From NCBI GenBank assembly GCA_964247055.1, contig OZ176058.1, forward strand, positions 3,720,001 through 3,784,000: a DNA stretch of 64,000 nt, written 5' to 3'. A program made the translations under genes and the position numbers. The notes beneath the pieces are model-generated. The model saw only the letters and a list, made by a program, of their open reading frames with translations, did no database searches and had not been told where the DNA came from. The stretch's first letter is position 1; every line of letters starts with the position of its first letter. Shown one piece after another: positions 37,105 through 50,161 of the stretch. The DNA comes from Paragordius varius. Lineage: Eukaryota; Nematomorpha.

Positions 37105-38115
37105 TAATTACAGGCAATGATGATTGGAATAATAAAGGCATTAATAGAACACGTTCTAAAGTTGAATATTTGAGTAATTTTTATAATTCAATGATAATTG
37201 TTGTAAAAATTGAGAATAAATATGTTTACACTTTAACAATCATCAAAATTACATATATAACCTCATATAATCTATATAAAATAGACACCAATATTTAAAA
37301 AATTTAAAAAATTGAACATAATCACAAAATTAAACATAAAAAATAAAGTTTCAAATATTAATAGTCATCTTAAAAATGCAAATAAATATTACTTAACTTT
37401 GATTGATTTGTTTAGGGAGGTTGTTCAGCATGAGTCCCTAGCGGATTTTTATGTTGTGGAGCTTGAAATACAAATTAAGCTACAATCTACTTTATAAAAT
37501 CAAAAACATTTAACACTCAAAATATTTTTTTAAGTTAATAGGTAATATATATATTTTGAGCTAGTGAATAGTTAATGTAACAAATTTAATCTTTTTGGAA
37601 AACTATCGATTTATTAACAATATCATTATATTTTTTTTGTACACGATGTCGTTTTGGGGAAGTTTTTGGCTCATTTATAATATCAATTTTTACATGCGGC
37701 AAAAAGCGTATATTTATAATTTGGCCCAGCAAATATTTTTTATAAATACATAAATTTAAAATGGACCTGGGGTAAAAAACTACCCCACAGGGCCAGGAAA
37801 TGTTAAGTTAAAAAGGTGTTGGCAAATAACATGGGTGAAGTATTCATATTAGTTTTATTTTTTTAATAAAATATTCATTAATGTCCATGTGATTATACTT
37901 TATAATGCGGACGCCAGGACGTTTGTGTCTGGCACCACCCTGGTTTGAAGCAATCATTAAAGTATTTCAGGAGTTTTTGTAAAAATGAGTTTTTACAGAA
38001 AATACCAATCGTATAGTTTAATAGATTTTATTAAAAATAGCTTTAAAGTTATATGTGGTTTTTTTAGTGAGAAGCCCTACCTAATACCTAATTAAAGATA
38101 GGCACTGGATTTATT

Positions 38116-38402
38116 TTACAGTAAAATTTGAAAGTATAAGGACCAAACCTAAAAATATAAAGACAAATATTTTTTTCAAATGACAACCATACTCTTTTAA
38201 TTAATTTTCTTTATAAGTTATTTAAATATGATTGTTGCATATAAAATTGATTGTGTTAGCAATATATATCTTTTCACACTTTGCGGCATTAAATAATAAG
38301 TTTTAATCAAAAAAATCAAGATTTATAAAGTATGGTTATTATAAAAAAATATTTCTCTTTATATATTTGTCCGTGTTTAAATTTTAACGGTACTTTATTA
38401 CA
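38116..38402. repeat. MITE of the ACGGACAAAACGT family (B2 copy)
   Basis: This is the same element and position as 14516-14802 in B1, differing by single bases. Confidence 0.6.
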
Positions 38403-41393
38403 GGGATTACTCAATAATTATTGTTTCCATACAAGATAAAAAAATTTGTTCAAGTCGTAAAAATATTTGTTAAGAAAATAAAACAAGGGCTCTATGGGAT
38501 TAACGAAAATAAAATTATAAATTATTTACTGAATAAATAAATCCAAATATACATCACAATAAAAGGTAACCTCAAACAAAAATATATCGATCGAAATATA
38601 TGAAAATCTATTTATATAATCTATATATAATGGAAAATATAGCTGGAAAGAATATTGTTGATTTATATTAAAATGGCATATAACCTAATTGAACTGAATG
38701 CGTTTTATACAACTAAAAATTTTAAAATACCATTGAATAATGTTCGATTATGAAATTCAAAAAAACATTTTGTGAGTTTGACAACTTAACACAACTTAAT
38801 TTTTTTAAGATAAAAATTTTATTGAATAAAAAAACTGATGTATTTTAAACTGGAAATATTCAAACTCCAACGATTGTGCGAAATAAAAACCAAATCTTTT
38901 TAAATTTCCCCTAAGAATTGATGTTTAAATTTATTTTCAGTTTCCAGCCTAGCATTATTAACACTCCAGTTCAAATAAAGGTATCTAAATACTCCAAAAT
39001 TTACTCAAGTTTATATATTTACAAACCACTGAAAGAAACGGTCTCAATTTAAATTTATGCTTCTATCCTAATAAAAATTATATAAATAAGTCGAAATACC
39101 TAAATTTAAAATAAATTTCATATCAAACTACTTCGACGCCATTTTTTACATTATTTGTGCAAAATATCGTGTTTATTTAAGACTTGGATACAACACTATT
39201 TTAGTCCTTTTATTTAAATTGGGGTAGTAAATACCCCGAGCCTCTTAATAAAAATTATGGCAAAATTTTGCATTTATATAACATTGATAAACCGGAATAT
39301 ATAAAAAACTTTTTCAAAAACTTGATATTACTTATTTTAAGGTAAAGGTAAAAATTTAGTCAACTTGACATGTGTGCATTGGCTAAATTGAAAAATAATA
39401 CAAAACAAACCACATTTTCTATTTATGTTAATGTTAGATGTGATTAAAATAAATTTTTAATGTACTTTGAAAAATAAATAAATACGATATTTTGCAAAGA
39501 TTTTGCAAAATAAAAATATCGAAGCAGTTTTGGAATTTTAAAAAACAAAAATTCATTAAGATATTTTAGCTTATTAATATGTTTTTTTATTAGAATAGAA
39601 AAAATATTTAAATAAAAACCGTTTCCTTCAGTAGTTACTTTAAATTTTAACTGTAATTTAATCTAGGGTATTAGGTACCCCAAATCGAATCGAAGTGTTA
39701 ATATTTCTAAAATTAAAGTCAAAAAAGTGGTTTATTTTGTATTATTTATAAATTTAGCTAAAACACACATCTCATTATGACCAATGTTTAAACTTCGATT
39801 TATGTTTTAAATGAATATTAAGTATTCTGATTTCTTTTTTTATATTTCATTTTGTTAATGTTATATAAATGCAAACTTTTGCCAGGGTTTCAATGCATTC
39901 CTGATGTATTGAATTTTTAGCAGGCCTGGGGTATCTAACGACCCCAATTAGAATCGAAGGTGTTTATCCAAGTGTTAAGTTTCATAATATATTTTGGATT
40001 TTATATGGCTATTTTTTTCGATAACAAAAATTTAGTAAAAAAATTTATTAAAAATTCTGATAAATGTTCCTAATTTTTTTACCATTCTTCAATACTTTTA
40101 TAACAATTTTTTAAAATAAAGGGTTAGTTATTAGTTTATTTATATTATTTTATTATGTAAGATTTTCGTTCCTTCCCCACATTTGTCTAAATTAATAAAT
40201 ATGACAGTTTTTTTTACCCTAGTAGAGCTCTTGTTTAATTTTTACAACTTGAACAATTTTTTAAATGTTATTACTAAATAAAAGTAAACAGCTATGTATA
40301 TCATTAAATATTTTAAAATAATTCCTATGCAACATCAAAGTTATAAAAATATTTGTCTTTTAGCTTGGTTGTTTTGTCCGTAAAATTTTCATTTTACTAT
40401 AACAATGTGTGCAAAAAAGAGGGTCATTTTGATTTAAGGAAAATTTTTTTTTATGAGATAGCTTATGACCAGCGTATTCATTTGCCGCAAAAATTTATAT
40501 TTGTTGACAACCTAGTTTTTGAAATATTGAGAGAAAATCGAAATCGGGCAAAAAGTGAAAATTAAGGATAATTAAGGATAATTCAAAAAACAATGATAAA
40601 ATTTGAAATATTATCGTTTATTTTCATTTTAAGAGATATTTTCAATATATAAATAACCTAAAATCATATAGTTAGGGTTTCTATAGGGTTAACATTTTCT
40701 ATTCACGATTTTTTATTAAATTATCAAGTTTCAAAAATTATTGGCTTTTTTTGGTTTTTATCCAATTTGTCAGTATAAATTAACTGTGATAAATTAAGTT
40801 TGTTGAAACAATTTCCCTCTGTTAACATGTCATATCTTTTGAGGTGTGATTATATCCCCATGGTCATTTAAAATTTAAATATCTAAAAAATATTTTCATC
40901 ATTATGCCATATATAAAAATATACCTTTTTAACCTTTTTATACGCTTGATGTAAATCTTTTTTAGAAAAAATGTAAAATTGTAAAAAACTTCATCTTTTT
41001 TTGGAGGCATCCATCTTTTGCATTAATTTTATTTATTGCGCTGATATAATGGGCAACATGTATAACTCCTCCTTATAAATGTTTTGAATTGACTTTTTGT
41101 TTTATGTCTCTATTACATGTAACTTTTGCAGCATAAGCTAACCTCTACTGCTTAATATTTTTTTAATGTATAAATAACCGATTCGATGATAATTATTTCT
41201 CATATTATACATATTGAATTACACTGAATTATCAAACCTAACTAATACACTAAGGTTATTTGAAATACATTATTTATGCGGAATTATAAAAAATTTTACA
41301 ATATTCATTTATATTTAGTGCGAAAATAGATTTAGGGTTGAGATAAAGAGTAAACAGGTATATTAATAATTTAGTCGGATTCGTAATAATAAA

Positions 41394-42724
41394 TTATTTG
41401 ATTTCATTTAGTGTCGCAAGGGTGGTTTCAACAAGTGGGTACACTTGGTTGATGCTTGCCACATCACAAACTACAAACAAGTATGTTGAATTTGTCTTTC
41501 CTATAATAATTCCGTTTCCAATGGCTATACCATTTTTAACACTTGAAATTGTGTAACTTTTTCCATCCACTCTAATATTTTTCCCATTGAGGTTTGGATA
41601 GCTTTTCACATCTAACACAATTAATATTTATATATATAATTTCTTTAGATGATAAAATATTCCTATATTTTTACAGATTTACTCTCGACGTAATTCAAAC
41701 TCAGGGAACTTACCGAATATCAAAAAAAATAAGGGTTAATATAGGGATAACACACCCATAAACCTTGGGTGTGTGTCACATTTAAGCAATCTGATCATTA
41801 CACTTGATATAAATTTGACAATGATCTTGAAAAACAATCTCATATTTGTTTAGTATTAAGTTACATTATTACGCACGTTTCGAAAGAAGCTAACATCTAT
41901 ATTATTGATTTAACTGTATAATTGTATGCACTTTATCTCTATGTAGTTAATACAATTATATCTTATTAATTGACGCTTACATATACGAGAACGATAACCT
42001 TTTGTAATATTATATATATATATTGACATATTTTGAACTAGGTATTTTTAAAACCTAAACAAAAATTATTTCCTTGACGTGTGGTCCTATCTTTCAATTT
42101 GTCAAATCCAAAATGAATTTCCTATCTTACTAAGTTTTATAGTTTCATGTAATAATTTTTCATACATGTCAATACAACGCGGACAATACCAATAGGTATC
42201 GCGCACCTTAACAATCTTTAGTCATTACGGGCAGGGAGAATAAAATTTCAAGTAACCAAAGCACAATAGCTTTTTAATGAATAGAGAGAAAGTTTAAATG
42301 CTTTTTCTACACAATAAAGGTGATGGGTTTTAAGTAAATATACAATTATCTTTTATGTATGTATTTATATAATTACTACAACAGATTTAATTTTTAACAC
42401 TTTATCAAACCAATTACCATTCTATCAAATAATGATATAAATGGGTCAATTATAAAATTGTTTTATGCTATAAACTTGGTAATTTATAAATCCACCTCCA
42501 ACTATTAGGTTATTTGCCCAAGAGTTAAACGTAAATATTTATTAAGCCAATTTCAAATTTTGTGTATTTTTAACCATTCAAAAAAAATATTTACCTTGAA
42601 TGAAAGCACTTCTAAAGAGACATGGTGGTTACTGTGGACAATATTGAGTCCGGATTATCTTCAGAGATTAAACCGTATAATTTTATAGCTGGAACATTTT
42701 TTAAGGACTGATCCCATGGTGTTC
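41394..42724 (-). pseudogene. Profilin, copy 3 (5-bp deletion in exon 1)
   Basis: Exon 2 (41394-41611) encodes the same 72 residues as copies 1 and 2 and is base-identical to copy 1 by eye. The donor of exon 1 (42595, CAAG|GTAAAT) is intact as in copy 1. Exon 1 has lost 5 bp: the + strand reads CTTCTAAAGAGACATGG where copy 2 has CTTCTAAGTTCAAGAGACAT. This shifts the frame near LELRSAF. There is also a TGA just upstream of the GGAACACCATGG start of the conserved text, and several replacement changes. This copy cannot make full-length profilin from the same gene structure. An alternative start in the last exon would give only the C-terminal half. Confidence 0.75.
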
Positions 42725-44220
42725 CTCATCGAATCAATAACTACATATTATATAGAGTTATATAACTTACGTATAAGAGCCCCCACATAATTATTACAAG
42801 AATGGAAAATTATTATTTTAGAAAATAAATTGTTAGATACCTTACGATATTTATATTTTGGTGTTCAAGGTAGACACTCGATTATAAAACTTTTAAATAC
42901 CGTTATGGCACTAATTAACTTCCCAATCCATTCAATATTTACAAGTCAGTGTCTTTTAACATATTTAAACGTAAGAGGGAATTAATTTAAATGGGACCTT
43001 GTAAGAAAATAATTTATTATGTTTATAAAATTTTGTCGTTCTTGTCGCAAACTCGTTACGCCTAATAATAATTTTCAACTGTTCTAATGCTTAAAAGATA
43101 TAATATTATAATGTATTATAGAGTTATATTCGTACTTTTTGGAGACTAATCTTAAACCATAGAATTTTTGACGATTGAAAATCAGGAAATAAATCAACTT
43201 CCAAAAGATTGTGACAAACCTAGAAAACATATATTAGGCAATATTTACCACACTAAAATACACTGTGTGCAAAAAGAGGGTAATTTTTTAACGAAAAATT
43301 TTCTTCCATTAAATATATTATAACCAGAAAATTGATTTACCGCAAAAATTTTTATTTGTTGACGACGACGTAGTTTAAATATTAAATTAAAGAAAATTGG
43401 GCAAAAAGTAAAAATATCTAAGATATGTAATGATAAAACCTGAGATATTAAGATTTAGTATCATTTTATCGTATATATACAATTTATAAATAGATTGAAA
43501 TCATATAATAAGCTTTTTATCTGACCAGGTCAAAAAATTCTCTCTCTAGCATACTTAATATTCAAAAAATATCTAATTGAAAAAAAATTATTTACTTGCG
43601 CAACTCAATACAAATATGTTCACATTTATATTTTATGCAGTAAAAATAACTTCCACAAAAAATCTCATTAAATATATATATTCTGATAAATAAATGTATA
43701 GGGATTATCATATGCTTTTAGTTATGACTGGTACGAGTGATTTAAGAAAATTATTTAAATTTTTGTCGTAAGTGCCTCATATCTGAAAATGGTGAGTTTT
43801 GTATACCTTTTTTAAATATAATTTTTGGTGAAATCCGGAGGATCCTTCCAAAAATTATCTCGAGAGTATATTATAAGCTACATATAAAAGCAAAACAATG
43901 TATTCAACAAATTTTGATTTTTTGTTCTTTTAAAAAACAAAGGGACGCGATAAAAATTTTAAATATAGCCAAATTTTGATATCAAATGCATATATGTTTT
44001 AAAATTTAATTTTCAGCAAAATTTTGTTGAAGCATACTTCATCCTATTTTAAGTCATGAGGGAAACGGTTAAAAAATTTAAAATTTATAAAAATCCTTTT
44101 TCCATCTAATTCTATGATGCTAAACATTTCTGTCATTACAGAATTTTCATTAAAATATTCGTTCTCAAATTTATGTCAAATATACATTTATTAACCGTCT
44201 AGCCTGTATCTGATATAACC
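42725..44220. repeat. Block C2, upstream of profilin-3
   Basis: It aligns with C1 and C1'. It has neither the MITE nor the hAT of C1'. No gene is seen. Confidence 0.7.
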
Positions 44221-47200
44221 TTAGAGTCTGACCAGTTTTAAACTTCTAGCGCAGAGAGGTCCAACGGGACTCTGAGCGCGGCCCGGAACTGCATTTCACG
44301 GAAAAAGATCTTTTGTACTGTAAATTTGTCCATACTAAAGTATATATTTAGCAACCAGAGGCTTTGTAGAATTTCTGTCTAGTACAAACCAACTGCTAAG
44401 GCTTTTTTAAGGCCACACCATGATTCCTCCACTTACACTTTAACGTTGCATTAAATCGTTACAAACATGATTATGAGGTATGATACAAGACATATAAATT
44501 AATGATTAGGATAGTTAATTAAATTAATTTTAAACATTTAATTTGATGATGTCTAACACAAATGGCGTCGAGAGCCGCATTTAGAGTCGAATAATCTTTA
44601 GAGGTCGCAATCGAAATGTATATGAGCATCCATAAATTATTAGATTTCAAACATAAATTGTATAAAAATGTTTTTATCTAGTTGCCCATTAAATATATTT
44701 ATTTAAAATGCAAATTTTATGAGCATATTATAAATTATATTTTTCCAAATTTTTCGCGTGACGCACATAAAGTCTCGAAGCAGGTGTTGGATACTTCTGA
44801 TTTAAATGTAATCATGACCGCCGCTTTTCAAAATAACCAGTTATAATTTTAAAAATGTTTAATACGTAATAAATATCATGCAATCATACAATTTTGCTAT
44901 TTTTTTTGATACAACATACTATTTTGCATTTTTGATGATGACTATGATCCTGAATGATGACTGTATCCATAACCCAACCCTAAAATAACCATATGAATTA
45001 AGTTTTTTTCTTTTACTTTATAAAATGTAACGATATATTTTACAAATAACCAGGGTGGTGGTATGCCAGTTATTCGTTACGATTGCAGTGTTGTGGATTC
45101 TCATGCTTTATGGCTTACGAATAATATAAATTATACTTCTCTGGTAATTGCTTCATATTAAAAAAAGGCGAAAATTGCGCACATTTTAATAAATTATTTT
45201 TTTGGCTGAGGCTTAATTCATAAATTATATCACTAAAATATGAAATCAAGTGTAAGAAAAATATCTACATAGATTATATATATTCTGATAGGAAAAGATA
45301 TCAGGATAATTGTGTTGATTTAGGCTCTTACTAGTTATATAAGAAAGTTTATTAGACTTTTGTAATAATTACTTCATATCAGAAAATGGTAAAATTTGTG
45401 CACACTCTTAACAGTTCCTATTGGAATAGTCTTATATGCCATAGCGATTTAATTTTGATCTTAATTGTAAAAGATTTTGGGCCGAATTTAAAAATAGGCT
45501 TTCTATAGCCTTTTGATTTTTAACGCATTATAATAAAAATATATAAAATTGTAAAAAAATATTCATCTCAAACTTCATTTTTATTTCGTTAATTTTTTTA
45601 AATCGTCAATATGATAAGTTAATAAAATAATTGGTTAGAAAATGTAAATAAATGTCTTAAGGCTTTTAAGATGGATTTTACCTGAAAAAACATTAATTTG
45701 GAAATCAGCTGTTTAGTTGAATCGTGTCCTGATGCCGTCCTAATTTTCTAGATATTTTAAGCTACAAAACCCTAAATAATATAAGTTTCAATGTAATTTA
45801 GGAGATCATTTTTGGATAATTAAATTTTATTTAACATAACACCCTAATTACATGATTAGTCCTTGGGATATAAAACTACCTCAATATCTCACTACGGACA
45901 AAAAAGTAAAAATGTGATAGGTCTCAAATAAAATTTTTTGCTGACTATGATTTATTCAAAAAATTATCACTAATATAATTTATAAACTACATATCCATTA
46001 ATAATATTTCTTTAGAGATAATTTTAAATATGGCCGAAAGTGCCAATTTTTTTCGCTGATATCAAATGGGCTAGTTTTCTTTATATAAAGTCTAATGCTG
46101 AGATACCTTAATATAATTTAACATATATATGCTATATTGTAATATCAACTAAAAATGTATAAAACGTATACTTTCATTAAAATAATTTCATACTATTTGG
46201 AGGCATGATGGAAACGGTATAAAAACGGTTTAAGATATAAATACTTTATCTGTATAGTTTGATAATGCTGATCATTGCCTCATAATTTTGATTAAAATAT
46301 TCGTTCGTCTTAAAATTTTTTTGGTAAACATAAATTGTTATTTTTTACGAAAATTTTCTTGAATTTAAAAGTAAACGAGCTTTAAAATTGAAACTTGAAG
46401 CGATTGAAAATATTTTTCATCATCGAATTATATAGGGAAATTAATCTTAAAGCTTTTAAATACTCTTTCTTCTCAAACAGTATGAACGCTTCAACAAAAT
46501 TTTGCCATTATATTCATGAAAAAGAATTGCATTTTCAAAATATTTTATTTGATATCAAAATTTGGATACATTTAAAATTTTTATAGCAGAATCTCATCAA
46601 TTTTGCGTTGGAAAAATTTTTGGACTTCCGAAGCCCATATTTAAAAATTAACTTTTTTAAAATATCGTTTTGTTTTATGTAGTTAGATATAATTTAGTGA
46701 TATTTTGTGAAAATAAGTACCTTTCACCAAAAAAAATTATTTCAAATTACACATTTACCATTTTATGATTGGAACACCTACCATAAAAAATAACATTAAC
46801 TAACCCTTAGAAAAATCAATAACATGATAATGCTGATACGTTTTCCTATCAGAATATATACACTTCATATATAACACTGGACGCATTATTATATTGAAAA
46901 AATGTTTTTATCGTTTCGACCATATCTTTCAAAATTCTGTAAAAATTGTAATTTAAGGCAAAAAAATCAATTTTCGAGAAAATAATTTATAAATTTAAAT
47001 TTTTCATATAATTACATTTTTTATCCCGTAATGTCGGGCAATTTTTGCATTGTTTTAAAAAAATTGGCGCATTTTAGATAAGTCCAACAAATTTTCTTTC
47101 GTTACCCCCATATAAAATTCAAAATTGTATAAAGTTCCTTTTTTATATATATATTTTAGATATTTTTATGATGCATTTAGCTTTTGTCAAAAAATTAATT

Positions 47201-47452
47201 TATGAAAATGTGCTCAAATATTTTTTTGAGTGGAAACCACCACAAAAATTGTGATTTCAAATCTTATATTTCTCGGAAGACTCAACACCAAAAGCAACAT
47301 AAAAACAGGATATATTCTATCGGAATATATATAAGTAATATACTCTATAAAATTTATGCGCTGACTATGTTAATGAATCTGTTGATTGTTTTAACAGCCT
47401 AAAAATCATTAGGTTACCTTTTAAGCAGACGGCTTATGTATATATGTCTATT
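44221..47452. repeat. Block D2 of the tandem unit
   Basis: It is near-identical to D1. The open frames at 46395-46586 and 47202-47402 are interrupted in D1 by single-base length changes, so they are not coding. It includes the hAT-like remnant at 44252-44799. Confidence 0.75.
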
Positions 47453-47707
47453 ATACAGATATAAATATTTTTATATACTTTATATTTATTATATCTTTAA
47501 ATTAAATTGAAATTTTTCGTGATTCGTTGGCGGGATGGGTGCACTATCTCCAAAGTTGGAAAGAACCTTGTCTACTCGGAAGTTATCTATATGGTAAAAT
47601 CACAACACAATTTTCGATTTCAAGATTTAGGACTAGATAATATATTCATACATTAATTATTTTTAAGTAATGCATACAAACAGATTATTTTTCATTCCAT
47701 CATTCAT
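47453..47707. repeat. Block A3 stub, cut off by the satellite
   Basis: It matches the first part of A2 (32054 to about 32408) with an internal deletion. The match stops after CATTCAT at 47707 and the satellite begins at once. Confidence 0.75.
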
Positions 47708-50161
47708 AAAGATATTTTAATTGATGGAAAAATTATTTAATTGTTGGAAATATATGTTTGATTGTTGGAAACACTGAAAAGTTATATATTGTAATTGTTG
47801 GAAAAATTATTTGATTGTTGAAAATATATGTTTGAGTGTTGGAAACACAAAAAAGTTAAAAGACAACATAAGATTGTTGGAAAAATTATTTAATTGTTGA
47901 AAATTTATGTTTGATGATTGAAAACACTAAAAAGCTATTGGGCAATATATTTTCATAGACAAAATTATTTGATTGTTGAAAATATATTTGATTGTTGGAT
48001 ACACTTAAAAGTTAGAAGAAAACATATTTTGATTGTTGGAAAATTATTTGGTTGTTGATATATTTTTGATTATTGGAAACACTAAAAGTTAAAAGAAAAC
48101 AATTTATGATTGTTGAAAAAAATATTTGATTGTTGAAAATAGTTTGATTGTCGGAAACAAAATTGTTGGAAAAAATATTTGATTGTTGAAAATATATGTT
48201 TGATTGTTTGAAACAATAAAAAGCTAATGGGCAACATATTTTGATAGTTGGAAAAATTATTTGATTGTTGAAAATATATGATTGATTGTTAGAAACACTA
48301 AAAAGTTAAAAGAAAATTTTGATTGTTGGATAAATTATTTGATTGTTGAAAATATATGTTTGATTGTTGGAAACACTAAATAGTTAAAAGACAACATAAT
48401 TTGATTGTTGAATAAATTATTTGATTGTTGAAAATATATGTTTGATTGTTGGAAACACTAAAAAGTTAAAAGAAATCAAATTTTGATTGTTGGAAATTGG
48501 AAACACTAAAAAGCTATTGGGCAACATATTTTGATTGTTGGAAAAATTATTTGATTGTTGAAAATATATGTTTGATTGTTGGAAACACTAAAAAGTTAAA
48601 AGAAAACATATTTTGATTGTTGGAAAAACTATTTGATTATTGGAAATACTAAAAAGCTATTGGGCAACATATTTTGTTGTTGTTATTTGATTGTTGAAAA
48701 TATATGTTTAATTGTTGGAAACACTAAAAGCTATTGGGCAACATATTATGATAGTTGGAAAAATTATTTGATTGTTGGAAATATATGTTTGATTGTTGGA
48801 AACACTAAGTTAAAAGAAATTGATTGTTGAAAATATATGTTTGATTGTTGGAAACACCAAAAAGTTAAAGGAAAACATATTTTGATTGTTGGAAAAATTA
48901 ATTGATTATTGGAAATACTAAAAAGCTATTGGGCAACATATTTTGATTGTTGGAAAAATTATTTGATTGTTGAAAATATATGTTTGATTGTTGGGATCAA
49001 TAAAAAGCTATTGGGCAACATATTTTGATTGTTGGAAAAATTATTTGATTGTTTAATTGTTGGAAACACTAAAAAGCTATTGGGCAATTTATTTAGATTG
49101 TTGGAAAAATTATTTGATTGTTGAAAATATATGTTTGATGTTGGAAACACTAAAAAGTTAAAAGAAAACATATTTTGATTGTTAAAAAAATTATTTGATT
49201 ATTGGAAATACTAAAAAGCTATTGGGCAACATATTATGATAGTAGGAAAAATTATTTGATTGTTCAAAATATATGTTTGATTGGTGGAAACACTAAAAAG
49301 CAATTGGGCAACATATTTTGATTGTTTGGAAATTATTTGATTGTTGAAAATATATGTTTGATTGTTGGAAACAATAAAAAGCTATTGGGCAACTTATTTT
49401 GTTTGTTGGAAAATTATTTGATTGTTGAAAATATATATTTGATTGTTGGAAACACTAAAAAGCTATTGGGCAACATATTTTGATTGTTGGAAAAATTATT
49501 TTATTGTTGAAAATATATGTTGATTGTTGGAAACACTAAAAAGTTAAAAAAACATAATTTAATTGTTGGAAAATATTTGATTGTGCAAATATATGTTTGA
49601 TTGGTGGAAACACTAAAAAGCAATTGGGCAACATATTTTGATTGTTTGGAAATTATTTGATTGTTGAAAATATATGTTTGATTGTTGGAAACAATAAAAA
49701 GCTATTGGGCAACTTATTTTGTTTGTTGGAAAATTATTTGATTGTTGAAAATATATATTTGATTGTTGGAAACACTAAAAAGCGATTGGGCAACATATTT
49801 TGATTGTTGGAAAAATTATTTTATTGTTGAAAATATATGTTGATTGTTGGAAACACTAAAAAGTTAAAAAAACATAATTTAATTGTTGGAAAATATTTGA
49901 TTGTGCAAATATATGTTTGATTGTTGGAAACACTAAAAAGCTATTAGGCATCATATTTTGATTGTTATAAAAATTATTTGATTGTTGAAAATATATATTT
50001 AATTGTTGGAAAACTAAAAAGCTATTGGGCAACATATTTTGATTGTTGGAAAAATTATTTTATTGTTGAAAATATATGTTGATTGTTGGAAACACTAAAA
50101 AGTTAAAAAAACATAATTTAATTGTTGGAAAATATTTGATTGTGCAAATATATGTTTGATT

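Larger units (their letters stand above)
35163..41393. repeat. Block B2 of the tandem unit
   Basis: It is near-identical to B1 (12511-17787), apart from the TAA-target element at 35979-37104 and some small deletions (for example about 80 bp near 37670 corresponding to 13945-14080). No gene is supported. The open frames 37074-37298, 37312-37497 and 40353-40565 are not kept as open frames in B1. Confidence 0.8.

Noticed and set aside
37074-37497. Two consecutive + frames
   Set aside because: The first starts inside the TAA-target element and crosses its border; the second is interrupted by TAG in B1 at about 13678.
46395-46586. Possible small gene in D2
   Set aside because: The near-identical D1 copy (about 31000-31170) has a one-base length change that breaks it, and composition is that of AT-rich noncoding DNA.
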